Of a stretch of 64,000 nt of DNA, positions 19,899-32,190 are shown piece by piece. The notes beneath the pieces are model-generated. The model saw nothing but the letters and a program-made list of their open reading frames with translations, did not search any database and was not told the origin of the DNA. The position numbers and the translations under genes were made by a program. Positions within the stretch are counted from its first letter, which is position 1. Each line of letters starts with the position of its first letter. This stretch comes from Basfia succiniciproducens (GTDB lineage Bacteria > Pseudomonadota > Gammaproteobacteria > Enterobacterales > Pasteurellaceae): contig NZ_CP015031.1 of NCBI RefSeq assembly GCF_011455875.1, positions 1,345,405 through 1,409,404 on the forward strand, read 5' to 3'.

Positions 19899-19928
19899 AA
19901 TAAGGTCCGGAAAACCGAACCTTATTTT
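19899..19928 (-). terminator. Terminator of the rpsU-dnaG-rpoD operon
   Basis: AATAAGGTCCGG and CCGAACCTTATT form a 12-bp stem with one mismatch and an AAAA loop, just past the rpoD stop. Confidence 0.75.
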
Positions 19929-19935
19929 TTATAGA

Positions 19936-21798
19936 TTATTCATCTAGGAAACTGCGCAACGTTTCCGAACGGCTTGGATGACGCAATTTACGCAATGCTT
20001 TTGCTTCAATCTGACGAATACGTTCACGGGTTACATCAAATTGTTTACCCACTTCTTCAAGAGTATGGTCCGTATTCATATCAATACCGAAACGCATACG
20101 CAAAACTTTCGCTTCACGCGGGGTCAAACCTTCAAGTACTTCATGAGTGGCAACTTTCAGGCTTTGTGCCGTTGCGGAATCTAACGGTAATTCCAAGGTG
20201 CTGTCCTCAATGAAATCACCTAAATGCGAATCGTCGTCATCACCAATCGGAGTTTCCATTGAAATTGGCTCTTTGGCTATTTTAAGCACCTTACGGATTT
20301 TATCTTCCGGCATTCCCATACGTTCAGCCAACTCTTCAGGTGAAGCCTCACGGCCCATTTCCTGTAACATTTGACGGGAAATACGGTTTAATTTATTAAT
20401 GGTTTCGATCATATGCACCGGAATACGAATGGTGCGCGCCTGGTCCGCAATAGAACGGGTAATCGCCTGACGAATCCACCAGGTTGCATAAGTTGAAAAC
20501 TTGTAACCGCGGCGATATTCGAATTTATCTACCGCTTTCATCAAACCGATATTACCTTCCTGAATCAAATCCAGGAATTGTAAACCACGATTGGTATATT
20601 TTTTCGCAATAGAAATCACTAAACGTAAGTTCGCTTCCACCATTTCTTTTTTGGCGCGACGGGCTTTCAACTCACCTTGAGCAATACGTTCGCCGATATC
20701 GCGGATTTGTTGAACGGTTAATTTCGTATCCGTTTCAACCTGCTGTAAACGCACGATAGATTTACTGATTTCCGGTGCCCGTTGCTGCAATTTTTCTACA
20801 TAAGCTTTTTTGCTTTGCAACAAGCCTTCCAACCATTGTTCAGAGGTTTCGTTACCGATAAAGGCCTTTTGGAAATCATCTTTCGGCACTTTCGCATAAT
20901 CCACAGCAAGGCGTTGAATTTGACGTTCTTCCGCTCGAACTTGTTTCATCATACTGCGCATTGACAACACTAACGTATCGAACTGGCGAGGGACTAAACG
21001 GAATTGAGTAAAAATATCAGACAAAACTTGAATCTGTTCTTTTACTTTATTATCGGTGCGTCCGTATTTTTCAATAAATTCTAAAGTTTTAACACATTGA
21101 TCTTTTAATGCGGAGAATTTTTCACGAGCAACTTCAGGATCAATAGAATTATCGCTATCGTCTGTTGAGGTATCGCCTTCATCGCTCTCTTCGTCTTCTT
21201 CCTCATCATTTAGCGCATCCGCCGGAATATCGCCGTCTTCATCATCAAGCACTTCCTCTAAATCAGAAATTTCTTCACTTGCTTCTTCCGCATTCAAATC
21301 AACAAAACCTGTGATCAAATCAGCCAAACGAACCGAACCTTCTTCAACTTGTTCATATTGTTTCAGTAAATAATCCAGAGCTTCCGGATATTCTGCAACA
21401 GCGCTTTGTACTTCATTAATGCCGTCTTCAATACGTTTTGCAATATCGATCTCGCCTTCGCGGGTTAATAATTCAACGCTTCCCATTTCACGCATATACA
21501 TACGCACCGGATCCGTTGTTCTGCCTAATTCCGCTTCAACACTTGACAATACCTGAGTCGCTTCTTCCACCGCATCTTCATCGGCAATGGTTTCACTCAA
21601 CATTAAATCATCGGCATCAGGTGCGCTTTCCAGCACTTGGATACCCATGTCATTAATCATTTGAATAATATCTTCAATTTGATCCGTATCAACAAGTTCT
21701 TCAGGAAGATGATCATTTACTTCTGCATAAGTTAAATAACCTTGTTCTTTCCCTTGGGCGATTAACAATTTCAATTGAGATTGTGGATTGTGATCCAT
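19936..21798 (-). CDS. rpoD: RNA polymerase sigma factor RpoD (sigma-70)
   Basis: 620 residues from the ATG at 21798, chosen because [20 protein letters not shown] matches the start of E. coli RpoD; an upstream in-frame start would add eight residues. Region 1.1 comes first, then [11 protein letters not shown] (1.2). An acidic non-conserved region (about 190-220, runs of Asp/Glu) is followed by regions 2.1-2.4 ([32 protein letters not shown]) and region 4.2 ([20 protein letters not shown]). It is the last gene of the macromolecular synthesis operon rpsU-dnaG-rpoD. Confidence 0.98.
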   Translation of the reverse strand: MDHNPQSQLKLLIAQGKEQGYLTYAEVNDHLPEELVDTDQIEDIIQMINDMGIQVLESAPDADDLMLSETIADEDAVEEATQVLSSVEAELGRTTDPVRMYMREMGSVELLTREGEIDIAKRIEDGINEVQSAVAEYPEALDYLLKQYEQVEEGSVRLADLITGFVDLNAEEASEEISDLEEVLDDEDGDIPADALNDEEEDEESDEGDTSTDDSDNSIDPEVAREKFSALKDQCVKTLEFIEKYGRTDNKVKEQIQVLSDIFTQFRLVPRQFDTLVLSMRSMMKQVRAEERQIQRLAVDYAKVPKDDFQKAFIGNETSEQWLEGLLQSKKAYVEKLQQRAPEISKSIVRLQQVETDTKLTVQQIRDIGERIAQGELKARRAKKEMVEANLRLVISIAKKYTNRGLQFLDLIQEGNIGLMKAVDKFEYRRGYKFSTYATWWIRQAITRSIADQARTIRIPVHMIETINKLNRISRQMLQEMGREASPEELAERMGMPEDKIRKVLKIAKEPISMETPIGDDDDSHLGDFIEDSTLELPLDSATAQSLKVATHEVLEGLTPREAKVLRMRFGIDMNTDHTLEEVGKQFDVTRERIRQIEAKALRKLRHPSRSETLRSFLDE

Positions 21799-21872
21799 AT
21801 ATGACGTCCGCCTTTGATTCATTAGTTATATGAAAGATAAAATACGTCTGATTTTACCACTGTTACGGTTGA

Positions 21873-23639
21873 TTAACTATTATTTTGTTGTGGTCGGGCT
21901 AATAATTGTGCCAGCTCTTGTTTTTCCTCAGGGGATAAACCGGTACTACGATCCTTAGCAATCAACCTTTCGATATTTTGATCCGTAAACCGGACATAAA
22001 GATAAAGCAAGGTTTCCAAAAATGTTTCCTGGATTTTATCATCCGTTACTAAATGATCCCAAATCGCTAAAATTTCAAGGGGCTTACTGTATTGTGAGTC
22101 TCGCCAATACTCAAGAATTTGCCCCATGGTAATCCCCATATTGTCACGACATAATTTTGTTAATGCATAAAACAGCTCGAATCCCGGCTCATTTAGGCTT
22201 TTTAACGGCTCTAAATCATAATCTAACTGTGCCAATTGCGGATTTTGCAGCAACAAACCGATTAACAGACGCATCGGCGTACGTTTAACCGCAGGACTTT
22301 TTTCAATCGCTGTTTCCGGTTGTTCAATCTTGCTTGGAATTAAGCTTTCTAATTGGGTTTGATCGATAATCCCCAGTTTTTGCGCCAGAATATTGCGCAA
22401 ATATAAACGCAGCATTTGCCCCGGAATCCGTTTAATCAACGGCACGGCTAAAGCGGCAAGCTTACTTTTCCCCTCTTTACTGGAAAGATCAACCTGTTCG
22501 ATCAAATGCGTAAACATAAAATCGCTTAACGAAAGCGCTTTTTGAATATAGTCCTCAAAAGCATCTTTTCCGTATTGGCGGATATAGGTATCCGGGTCTT
22601 CGCCGTCGGGCAGAAAAACAAATTTTAACTGACGACCATCCTGTAAATAAGGCAAGGCATTCTCTAACGCCCGCCATGCTGCTTCCCGTCCCGCTCGGTC
22701 GCCGTCATAGCAACAGACAATCTGTTCCGATGCTCTGAATATCAGTTGAATCTGCTCTGCAGTAGTTGCAGTACCCAATGAAGCAACAGCATAATTTACC
22801 CCGAACTGCGCCAGCGCCACTACATCCATATAGCCCTCCACAACCAGCAGCATTTCAGGCAAATCGTTGATTTGCAGCGCCTCATACAGCCCGTAAATTT
22901 CATTACCTTTATGGTAAGTCAGCGTTTCCGGCGAATTCAGATATTTCGGCCGCTCATCAGTTAAAACCCGTCCGCCGAAAGCGATGGTTCTACCCCGACG
23001 ATCACGAATAGGAAACATAATTCGGTTACGGAAACGATCATAAATATCACCGCGATCGTTGCGGGAAAGCATACCTAAATCAAATAATTTTTGCTGTTCC
23101 GCTTTTGTGGTACCGAAACGGCGTAACACCGCATTAAAACTGTCGGGTACAAAACCAATGGCAAAACGTTCGATGACTTCTTCCGACAATCCCCGCTTCT
23201 GCAAATAGGCTTGAGCGGGAATACTATGAGGCAATTGCTGCCGGTAAAACTCGGCAATATCATGCATCAATTCATAAAGATTGCGTTTATTTTGATAGTG
23301 CGGTTGAGATTTCTCGAATTTTTTATCACTGCCGGCTTCGCGGGGAACCTCTAAACCGAGGAAATTAGCCAGTTCTTCCACCGCTTCCAGAAATTCGAGT
23401 TTGTCGTATTCCATCAAAAAACCGATAGCATTACCATGGGCACCACAGCCGAAACAATGATAAAATTGTTTATTTTTACTTACGGTAAAAGAAGGGGTTT
23501 TCTCATGATGAAAAGGGCAGCAAGCCTGATAATTATTCGTGCCGGCTTTTTTGAGTTTTACCCGTGAATTGACTACATCCACTATATCAGCTTTAGCCAG
23601 TATATCGTTAATGAATGAACGGGGAATCGGAACGCCCAT
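21873..23639 (-). CDS. dnaG: DNA primase
   Basis: 588 residues. Makes RNA primers at the replication fork. The N-terminal CHC2 zinc-binding domain has CPFHHEKTPSF and HCFGCGAHG (about 40-68). The Toprim catalytic domain has VVEGYMDVVAL (about 267) and CCYDGDRAG (about 310). The C-terminal third is the DnaB-interacting region. The start follows MGVPIPRSFINDIL, two residues different in length from E. coli. It lies between rpsU and rpoD. Confidence 0.97.
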   Translation of the reverse strand: MGVPIPRSFINDILAKADIVDVVNSRVKLKKAGTNNYQACCPFHHEKTPSFTVSKNKQFYHCFGCGAHGNAIGFLMEYDKLEFLEAVEELANFLGLEVPREAGSDKKFEKSQPHYQNKRNLYELMHDIAEFYRQQLPHSIPAQAYLQKRGLSEEVIERFAIGFVPDSFNAVLRRFGTTKAEQQKLFDLGMLSRNDRGDIYDRFRNRIMFPIRDRRGRTIAFGGRVLTDERPKYLNSPETLTYHKGNEIYGLYEALQINDLPEMLLVVEGYMDVVALAQFGVNYAVASLGTATTAEQIQLIFRASEQIVCCYDGDRAGREAAWRALENALPYLQDGRQLKFVFLPDGEDPDTYIRQYGKDAFEDYIQKALSLSDFMFTHLIEQVDLSSKEGKSKLAALAVPLIKRIPGQMLRLYLRNILAQKLGIIDQTQLESLIPSKIEQPETAIEKSPAVKRTPMRLLIGLLLQNPQLAQLDYDLEPLKSLNEPGFELFYALTKLCRDNMGITMGQILEYWRDSQYSKPLEILAIWDHLVTDDKIQETFLETLLYLYVRFTDQNIERLIAKDRSTGLSPEEKQELAQLLARPQQNNS

Positions 23640-23687
23640 TAGCCAACCTCAAACAAGATAAGGAAATTAATGAAGACTACAATGAAC

Positions 23688-23735
23688 AAAACCGTGATTC
23701 CCTTGCTCAATTCTGTTTCAGGGTTTCACGGTTTG
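23688..23735 (-). terminator. Long-loop hairpin between rpsU and dnaG
   Basis: AAACCGTGA (23689-23697) pairs with TCACGGTTT (23726-23734) around a 28-base loop. In E. coli the rpsU-dnaG gap contains a partial terminator that lowers primase expression; this may be the counterpart. Confidence 0.5.
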
Positions 23736-23768
23736 TCGAACTCGAGTTTAATTAAATTAAAAATCTAA

Positions 23769-23984
23769 TTAATATAAACGTGTATTACGAGCATTTTCAC
23801 GAGCTACGCGTTTAGCGTGGCGTTTTGCACGAGTCGCGTTCTCACGTTTACGAATTGTAGTCGGTTTCTCATAGAATTCACGGCTGCGAACTTCTGCTAA
23901 GATACCCGCTTTTTCGCAAGAGCGTTTAAAACGACGTAATGCAACGTCAAATGATTCGTTTTCACGTACTTTAATTACTGGCAT
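23769..23984 (-). CDS. rpsU: 30S ribosomal protein S21
   Basis: 71 residues, [20 protein letters not shown], the standard S21 sequence, ending with the basic tail NARNTRLY. It is the first gene of the rpsU-dnaG-rpoD operon and divergent from tsaD, as in E. coli. AGAGGTGATGG precedes the start. Confidence 0.98.
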
Positions 23985-24209
23985 AAGCCATCACCTCTAA
24001 AATAATTTGATAATAAGTTAAGTTAATTTTGCAAAATTACTGAGCAACTTACTCAATAAGGTCGCCAATTTTAATCCAAATTCATAGCAAAAGTAAAGTA
24101 TTGATTTGTTGTTTTATGAGCAAACACCGCTTTAACGCTCAACAAACAATGAAAAGTGCGGTAGAATTTGCCACAAATTTTTAAGACTTTTTAAATTAAG
24201 AGAAAATCC

Positions 24210-25244
24210 ATGCGAATCTTAGGAATCGAAACATCTTGCGACGAGACGGGCGTCGCTATTTACGATGAAGACAAAGGGCTGATTGCCAACCAGCTTTATA
24301 CGCAAATTGCGCTGCACGCCGATTACGGCGGCGTTGTGCCCGAACTTGCTTCGCGCGATCATATCCGAAAAACCGCTCCGTTAATTGAAGCTGCATTGCA
24401 GGAAGCGAATTTAACCGCAAAAGATATCGACGGCATTGCCTATACCTGCGGTCCGGGATTAGTGGGTGCGTTATTGGTCGGTTCCACCATCGCCCGTTCG
24501 CTCGCCTATGCCTGGAACGTGCCTGCTGTCGGCGTTCATCATATGGAGGGACATTTATTGGCGCCGATGTTGGAAGATGCCGACAACAGACCGCAATTTC
24601 CCTTTATTGCGCTGCTTGTTTCCGGCGGTCATACCCAATTAGTCAAAGTTGAGGGTGTCGGCAAATATGAAGTAATGGGCGAAAGCATTGATGATGCCGC
24701 CGGCGAAGCCTTTGATAAAACGGCGAAATTATTGGGCTTGGATTATCCTGGCGGTGCGGCGCTTTCCCGTTTGGCGGAAAAAGGCAGTGCCGGACGTTTT
24801 GTTTTTCCGAAACCAATGACGGATCGCCCCGGATTGGATTTCAGCTTTTCGGGTTTGAAAACCTTTGCCGCCAATACCATTAATCAGGCAATTAAAAACG
24901 AAGGCGAACTCAGCGAGCAGACGAAAGCGGATATTGCCCATGCCTTCCAAACCGCCGTAGTGGAAACTCTTGCGATAAAATGCAAACGCGCGTTAAAGGA
25001 AACCGGTTATAAACGTTTAGTGATCGCCGGCGGAGTAAGTGCCAATAAACAGCTTCGTCAAGGGCTTGCAAACCTGATGGACGATTTAAAAGGACGGGTC
25101 TTTTATCCCGCCCCGCAATTTTGTACGGATAACGGCGCAATGATTTCTTATGTGGGTTATCTGCGTTTGAAACACGGCGAACGCGCCGACCTTGCTATCG
25201 AAGTGAAACCTCGCTGGCCGATGATCGAACTTGAAGCAATTTAG
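24210..25244 (+). CDS. tsaD: tRNA threonylcarbamoyladenosine synthesis protein TsaD
   Basis: 344 residues. Transfers threonylcarbamoyl to A37 of ANN-decoding tRNAs together with TsaB and TsaE. It begins [16 protein letters not shown] (ASKHA nucleotide fold). The metal-binding HHMEGH is near residue 110, SGGHTQLV follows, and [10 protein letters not shown] is near 275. Older annotations call it a glycoprotease (Gcp). It faces away from rpsU. The TAG stop is the first base pairs of a strong hairpin repeat. Confidence 0.97.
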   Translation: MRILGIETSCDETGVAIYDEDKGLIANQLYTQIALHADYGGVVPELASRDHIRKTAPLIEAALQEANLTAKDIDGIAYTCGPGLVGALLVGSTIARSLAYAWNVPAVGVHHMEGHLLAPMLEDADNRPQFPFIALLVSGGHTQLVKVEGVGKYEVMGESIDDAAGEAFDKTAKLLGLDYPGGAALSRLAEKGSAGRFVFPKPMTDRPGLDFSFSGLKTFAANTINQAIKNEGELSEQTKADIAHAFQTAVVETLAIKCKRALKETGYKRLVIAGGVSANKQLRQGLANLMDDLKGRVFYPAPQFCTDNGAMISYVGYLRLKHGERADLAIEVKPRWPMIELEAI

Positions 25245-25273
25245 GGTTCGTTTATCTTTTATAAACGGACCCT
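25243..25273 (+). terminator. Hairpin repeat overlapping the tsaD stop, probable terminator
   Basis: AGGGTTCGTTTAT (25243-25255) pairs with ATAAACGGACCCT (25261-25273), 12 of 13 positions, with a CTTTT loop. Related sequences sit at the hemW stop, upstream of rdgB, and (partly) after tdk. No T run follows, so it may act as an mRNA 3'-end stabiliser instead. Confidence 0.55.
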
Positions 25274-25313
25274 AACCTAAAAAATAATAAAAAATTAACC
25301 GCACTTTTAAATT

Positions 25314-25901
25314 ATGGCAAAACTTTATTTTTACTATTCAACAATGAATGCAGGGAAATCCACTACCCTGCTGCAATCCGCCTATAACTATAACGAGCGC
25401 AATATGAACACCTTGGTTTATACCGCGGCGATTGACGATCGCTTTGGCGCCGGCAGGGTAACATCCCGCATCGGCATTAGCCAACAAGCTAAATTATTCA
25501 ATAGAGAAAGCAATCTATTTGAAGAAATAAAAAGGCATTTAGCTTCGGAAAAACTCCATTGCATCCTCATTGACGAAGCGCAGTTTCTGACCAAACAACA
25601 GGTTTATCAGCTAACTGATGTAGTTGACCTATTGAATATCCCTGTGCTTTGTTATGGCTTGCGTACGGATTTTCAGGCTGAATTATTTGAAGGAAGCCAA
25701 TATTTGTTAGCCTGGGCGGATCAATTGGAAGAACTGAAAACCATTTGCCATTGCGGTCGCAAAGCGAACTTTGTGCTGCGTTTAAACGAGCGGGGCGATG
25801 TGGTCAAAGACGGCGAGCAAATCCAAATCGGCGGCAATGAGCGCTATTTATCGGTATGCCGTTTCCATTTCAAACAAAAAACGGGCAAACTGCATAATTA
25901 A
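25314..25901 (+). CDS. tdk: Thymidine kinase
   Basis: 195 residues. Phosphorylates thymidine to dTMP in salvage. The P-loop is STMNAGKST (about 9-17), the Walker B region is ILIDEAQFL near 85, the lasso/zinc region has CHCGRKA, and the expected C-terminal Cys is in VCRFHF. It is type II (TK1-like), about the length of the E. coli enzyme. A 69-base gap with an uptake signal separates it from tsaD. The gene ends beside a partial copy (GTCTGTTTAACGGCCCC) of the hairpin repeat. Confidence 0.96.
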   Translation: MAKLYFYYSTMNAGKSTTLLQSAYNYNERNMNTLVYTAAIDDRFGAGRVTSRIGISQQAKLFNRESNLFEEIKRHLASEKLHCILIDEAQFLTKQQVYQLTDVVDLLNIPVLCYGLRTDFQAELFEGSQYLLAWADQLEELKTICHCGRKANFVLRLNERGDVVKDGEQIQIGGNERYLSVCRFHFKQKTGKLHN

Positions 25902-26010
25902 AGTCTGTTTAACGGCCCCTAATAAAAAACCGTAATATGGAAAATTTTCTTGCTAAAAATACGGAATTAAAATAAAACTAATACATCAACCCAACAAAGA
26001 GGTGCAAATT

Positions 26011-26139
26011 ATGAAAAAGATTATGGCATTATTAGTCGCCGGTGCGTTTATTTTCACTTTATCGGCTTGTGAAACCACAAAAGGCGTGGGTAAGGATATC
26101 CAAAATGCCGGTCAAAAAATGGAGCAAGTATTCAATTAA
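26011..26139 (+). CDS. Entericidin-like small lipoprotein
   Basis: 42 codons, MKKIMALLVAGAFIFTLSAC followed by ETTKGVGKDIQNAGQKMEQ. An AGAGG ribosome site lies upstream. The signal peptide ends in the lipobox LSAC, so the mature lipoprotein has about 23 residues. The ThrThrLysGlyValGlyLysAspIle segment matches the entericidin A/B family, membrane lipoproteins described as an antidote/toxin pair in E. coli. Only one member is present here, so its role as toxin or antidote is open. It sits alone between tdk and a terminator shared with ligA. Confidence 0.85.
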   Translation: MKKIMALLVAGAFIFTLSACETTKGVGKDIQNAGQKMEQVFN

Positions 26140-26187
26140 TTGATTGATTGAAAAACTGATTCGACTACCTAATTTACGGGAACAGAT

Positions 26188-26229
26188 CAAAGTGCGGTCA
26201 AAAAAATTAAATTTTTTAACCGCACTTTT
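26188..26229. terminator. Bidirectional terminator made of inverted uptake signals (entericidin-like gene / ligA)
   Basis: AAAGTGCGGT (26189-26198) pairs with ACCGCACTTT (26219-26228). The A/T-rich middle also pairs (AAAAAATTAA with AATTTTTT), giving a long stem between convergent genes. Confidence 0.8.
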
Positions 26230-26251
26230 GTTTTACCCGCTTTCAAGCCGG

Positions 26252-28333
<2,082 letters not shown>

Positions 28334-28351
28334 CGAAAATTTTAAATCCGT

Positions 28352-29431
28352 TTATTTTATTTTGGCTAAATATTCTTCTTCCGCCGCATCGGTAAACAGC
28401 TCTTGCTGTTCCGTTAATACAAAACCGCCAAGTTGCTGCGCCAAAGTTTTGGCAGAACGAATCATAATTTTTAAATTGGTACGATCATTGCCGGGAGAAG
28501 GAAGACGCATAAAAATCGCCACGCCGTCGGTAAAAAACTCATGCAGCGTATAAGGATTAAATGTTCCCGGTTGAGTAATATTGGCGGCACTGAATAACAC
28601 CGGACTTGCTACGGTTAAATCCAAATGGCGATGATAAAGATTATCTTCACCTAAAGAGAAACCTAAATCTTCCAAAGCCTGAACTAAAACCGTCCCTTGG
28701 AACTGACGGTTTTCCGCCGCCGCCACATATAACATCACAAAAGAAACGTCTTCATCTTCGTTATTATCTGACTCTTTTTCCTGTTGTGCCGGTTGGTCGA
28801 ATTCAATAGGTTGTTGTAACGGCGCCCGTGAAAGCGGCGATTGGGTAAAAATCTGATTGCCTTCCTGTGACGCTTCCTGCAATTGAGTACGTAAATATTC
28901 GGAAGAAGAATTAACCCCTTCGTTCGGATCTACTGTCGCCTCGATATCCGCAATAGTTTGCCGGGCAAGATTTTGTTGCACAGGTTGCTGATAATAAGGT
29001 TCGTTCGGCTGTTGATAATATTGAGGTTCGGTATTACGGCGGGACGGTCGCATTTCATAAATAGGAGCGGATTCCGCCGGTGCCGGTTCGACATTCGGTA
29101 AGGTAATTTTAATTTGATCGACCGATTGGGGCTCGGCTCTAACCGGCGTTTCCTGAGTTATAGGTTCAGGTTCTGTATTTAAAGGCTGTTGAACCGGCGG
29201 TTCCTGATGAATTACCGCTTGTTTCGGTTGAGTAAACGCCGGTGCCACATTTCTTGCCTGCTTATAAGATTCCGGAGTTGAAATAGGCTCGTCCTGTCGA
29301 TTTGCGCGACCGAATGTATTTGCATTTTCAAAATATTGTGATTTTTCACGACGATTCGACCATAACCCATGAGCGACCAGCGCCACAAGTGCAAGAATAC
29401 CTAAAATAATTAAAATCGTATTTAAATCCAT
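28352..29431 (-). CDS. zipA: Cell division protein ZipA
   Basis: 359 residues. Anchors FtsZ to the membrane at the division site. One N-terminal membrane helix (about 5-24, TILIILGILALVALVAHG) is followed by basic residues. A long Pro/Gln/Glu-rich linker (about 45-225, with repeats of YYQQP and EP) leads to the globular FtsZ-binding domain (about 230-355, VSFVMLYVAAAENRQFQG onward). It lies upstream of ligA as in E. coli, and is divergent from cysZ. Confidence 0.94.
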   Translation of the reverse strand: MDLNTILIILGILALVALVAHGLWSNRREKSQYFENANTFGRANRQDEPISTPESYKQARNVAPAFTQPKQAVIHQEPPVQQPLNTEPEPITQETPVRAEPQSVDQIKITLPNVEPAPAESAPIYEMRPSRRNTEPQYYQQPNEPYYQQPVQQNLARQTIADIEATVDPNEGVNSSSEYLRTQLQEASQEGNQIFTQSPLSRAPLQQPIEFDQPAQQEKESDNNEDEDVSFVMLYVAAAENRQFQGTVLVQALEDLGFSLGEDNLYHRHLDLTVASPVLFSAANITQPGTFNPYTLHEFFTDGVAIFMRLPSPGNDRTNLKIMIRSAKTLAQQLGGFVLTEQQELFTDAAEEEYLAKIK

Positions 29432-29692
29432 CGTTCGGCTATCCTATTTCCTGTTTTTACAACTATATTCACATTCTAATCATGTGATCTAAAATGTCCC
29501 TAGCTTACCATATTTTATTGATTTAATGGTATGTTTATCTTGAAATTCGCCGGCGAATTCAATGTTTAATAACTCATATTACCAGTAAATTCCGCGAATA
29601 TTCGTCGTAAGATAAAATCTTTGCTTTTTCCGACCGCACTTTGTATGCTAGCCCTCATTCGTTTTTTAATCTATATTTTTTTAGGGAGTTTT

Positions 29693-30538
29693 ATGAAAAA
29701 AGAAAAGGAAATAAAATCCGGGTTTCATTATTTTGTCATGGGCTGGCATTTAATCGGCCAACAAGGCTTGAGACGTTTTGTGGTTATGCCGGTTTTGCTC
29801 AATATTGTACTGCTCAGCGGGCTCTTCTGGCTTTTTGTCAGTAAAATCAGCGATATGATCGAAGGGGTGATAAGCTTTATTCCCGATTGGCTAAGTTGGT
29901 TAAGCGGTATTTTACTCGCTTTGTCTATCTTAATGATTTTACTTGTTTTTTATTTTATTTTTAATACGTTATCGGGCTTTATCGCCGCTCCTTTTAACGG
30001 CTTGCTGGCGGAAAAAGCGGAAGCCATGCTTACCGGCGAGTCCGGCGAAAATATGACGACCATGGAATTTATTAAAGACACGCCGAGAATGCTGGCACGC
30101 GAATGGCAAAAACTGCTTTACAGTTTACCGAAATATATCGGTTTATTCCTTTTAAGCTTTATCCCGCTTATCGGGCAAAGCCTGATTCCGGTGCTGACCT
30201 TTTTATTCACCGCTTGGATGATGGCAATTCAATATTGCGATTATCCTTTTGATAATCATAAAATTTCTTTCCCGACAATGAAATTCAAACTCAATGAAAA
30301 CCGTATTCAAAATGTGACTTTCGGTACGTTTGTCACCCTTTGTACATTTGTGCCTTTTATTAATTTTGTGATTATTCCGGTAGCGGTTTGCGGTGCGACG
30401 GCAATGTGGGTGGACACTTATCGGAAACAGCTTTATCTTGATAAAAATCCGCAAAAATCTACCGCAGTTTCAACCGCCTCGACGGAAAAACCGGGTAGCG
30501 ATATAGCGCGCCGCTCAAACAATATTCGAAACAGATAA
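29693..30538 (+). CDS. cysZ: Sulfate transporter CysZ
   Basis: 281 residues from the ATG at 29693, which follows AGGGAG and starts [20 protein letters not shown]; an upstream extension of 24 residues lacks family similarity. It is an inner-membrane sulfate channel supplying cysteine synthesis. Hydrophobic segments lie around residues 30-55, 70-100, 145-180 and 205-245. The C-terminal tail is polar. cysK follows, and zipA is divergent upstream, as in E. coli. A strong hairpin terminator lies before cysK, so the two probably have separate promoters. Confidence 0.93.
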   Translation: MKKEKEIKSGFHYFVMGWHLIGQQGLRRFVVMPVLLNIVLLSGLFWLFVSKISDMIEGVISFIPDWLSWLSGILLALSILMILLVFYFIFNTLSGFIAAPFNGLLAEKAEAMLTGESGENMTTMEFIKDTPRMLAREWQKLLYSLPKYIGLFLLSFIPLIGQSLIPVLTFLFTAWMMAIQYCDYPFDNHKISFPTMKFKLNENRIQNVTFGTFVTLCTFVPFINFVIIPVAVCGATAMWVDTYRKQLYLDKNPQKSTAVSTASTEKPGSDIARRSNNIRNR

Positions 30539-30583
30539 TTAAATAAATCAAAAGGTTATCAAGTTTTTCCGTTTTTATTTATT

Positions 30584-30611
30584 AAGGTCGGTAGTATACC
30601 GACCTTTTTAT
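30584..30611 (+). terminator. Terminator of cysZ
   Basis: AAGGTCGGTA (30584-30593) pairs perfectly with TACCGACCTT (30597-30606) around a 3-base loop, followed by TTT. Confidence 0.85.
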
Positions 30612-30712
30612 ATAAACGTTGGTTATAAAATAGATCAAATAACTATTTTTTTAATATAAAGGCTAGTGCTATAAATATTGCAACTAAAGCATAGTTCTGA
30701 GGAGAACATTTT

Positions 30713-31663
30713 ATGACAATTTTTGCAGATAACTCATATTCAATCGGTAATACTCCGTTAGTTCGTTTACATAACTTCGGTCACAACGGAAACCTTGTTG
30801 TTAAAATTGAAAGCCGTAACCCAAGTTTCAGTGTGAAATGCCGTATCGGTGCAAACATGGTATGGCAAGCGGAAAAAGACGGCGTTTTAACTAAAGACAA
30901 AGAAATTGTTGACGCTACAAGCGGTAACACAGGTATTGCTCTTGCTTATGTAGCTGCCGCCCGCGGTTATAAAATTACTCTGACTATGCCGGAAACAATG
31001 AGCCTTGAGCGTAAACGTTTATTACGCGGTCTAGGTGTAAACCTGGTGTTAACGGAAGGCGCAAAAGGTATGAAAGGCGCTATTGCTAAAGCGGAAGAGA
31101 TCGTCGCATCGGATCCGAACCGTTATATCATGCTAAAACAATTTGAAAACCCGGCGAATCCGGCAATTCACCAACAAACCACAGGTGTCGAAATTTGGCA
31201 GGCGACCGAAGGTAAAGTGGATGTGGTTGTTGCAGGCGTGGGTACCGGCGGTACAATCACAGGTATTTCCCGAGCAATTAAGCTGGACCAAGGCAAACAA
31301 ATTACTTCCGTTGCCGTAGAACCTGCCGAAAGCCCGGTTATTACACAAACCTTAGCCGGCGAAGAAATTAAACCGGGTCCGCATAAAATTCAGGGTATCG
31401 GTGCCGGTTTTATTCCGAAAAACTTAGATCTTTCGCTTATCGACCGCGTTGAAACCGTAGATAGCGATACGGCAATAAAAACCGCCCGCCGTTTAATGGC
31501 TGAAGAAGGTATTCTTGCTGGTATTTCATCCGGTGCGGCAGTTGCGGCGGCGGATCGTTTAGCAAAATTACCGGAATTCCAAGATAAATTAATCGTAGCG
31601 ATTCTTCCTTCCGCTTCAGAACGTTATTTAAGTACGGCGTTATTTGAAGGTATCGAAGGCTAA
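30713..31663 (+). CDS. cysK: Cysteine synthase A (O-acetylserine sulfhydrylase)
   Basis: 316 residues. Makes cysteine from O-acetylserine and sulfide with pyridoxal phosphate. The PLP-binding Lys is in [10 protein letters not shown] (about residue 42). The substrate loop is [17 protein letters not shown] (about 68-84), the phosphate-binding loop is [10 protein letters not shown] (about 175), and SSGAAVAAA is near 265. AGGAG lies 9 bases before the ATG. A perfect terminator follows the gene, and then the accessory island begins. Confidence 0.97.
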   Translation: MTIFADNSYSIGNTPLVRLHNFGHNGNLVVKIESRNPSFSVKCRIGANMVWQAEKDGVLTKDKEIVDATSGNTGIALAYVAAARGYKITLTMPETMSLERKRLLRGLGVNLVLTEGAKGMKGAIAKAEEIVASDPNRYIMLKQFENPANPAIHQQTTGVEIWQATEGKVDVVVAGVGTGGTITGISRAIKLDQGKQITSVAVEPAESPVITQTLAGEEIKPGPHKIQGIGAGFIPKNLDLSLIDRVETVDSDTAIKTARRLMAEEGILAGISSGAAVAAADRLAKLPEFQDKLIVAILPSASERYLSTALFEGIEG

Positions 31664-31707
31664 TTAAAGTAAAAAACACAACATAATAATTCCCTTTAAC
31701 CCCCTTT

Positions 31708-31742
31708 GCGGTCAATATCAATTATGAATTGACCGCTTTTTT
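31708..31742 (+). terminator. Terminator of cysK
   Basis: GCGGTCAAT (31708-31716) pairs with ATTGACCGC (31728-31736), followed by six T. Confidence 0.85.
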
Positions 31743-31837
31743 ATGACTGTAACGCCCCCCTCAGTCACTATGTAGTGGTAGACTAATTCCGCAGTCCTCA
31801 ATAAGTGGTAAAATAACATCACAAATGAGGAAATATT

Positions 31838-32152
31838 ATGAGAAGAACATTTAGCGCAGAATATAAAGCTGAAGCAGTAAAATTAGTGACTGAACGAGGA
31901 TATTCAGTTTCTCAAGCTTGCCGAGAGTTAGGTGTGGGTGAAACAGCACTTCGTCGCTGGATAAGTCAAGTTCAAGCGGAGCAACAAGGTTACGTTTTAG
32001 CTGGTTCAAAGCCAATTAGCCCAGAACAACAACGAATTCGAGAACTTGAAAATCGTATTAAAGAACTTGAAGAAGATAAGGCCATTTTAAAAAAGGCTAC
32101 AGCGATTTTAATGTCACTCGAAAACAAAAATACCAAGTCATTACGACGTTAA
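31838..32152 (+). CDS. IS3-family transposase OrfA, copy 1
   Basis: 104 residues. Begins MRRTFSAEYKAEAVKLVTER with a helix-turn-helix (VSQACRELGVGETALRRW) and ends with a leucine-zipper-like helix (IRELENRIKELEEDKAILKKA). It binds the element's ends. At 32089-32095 an AAAAAAG heptamer sits in the X_XXY_YYZ register of this frame, so a -1 shift would join it to orfB and give the active OrfAB transposase (31838-32976). The protein is identical to that of copy 2. Confidence 0.93.
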   Translation: MRRTFSAEYKAEAVKLVTERGYSVSQACRELGVGETALRRWISQVQAEQQGYVLAGSKPISPEQQRIRELENRIKELEEDKAILKKATAILMSLENKNTKSLRR

Positions 32153-32190
32153 AATCGCGAGGAATCAACCGGTTATGTGAGCTATTTAGC

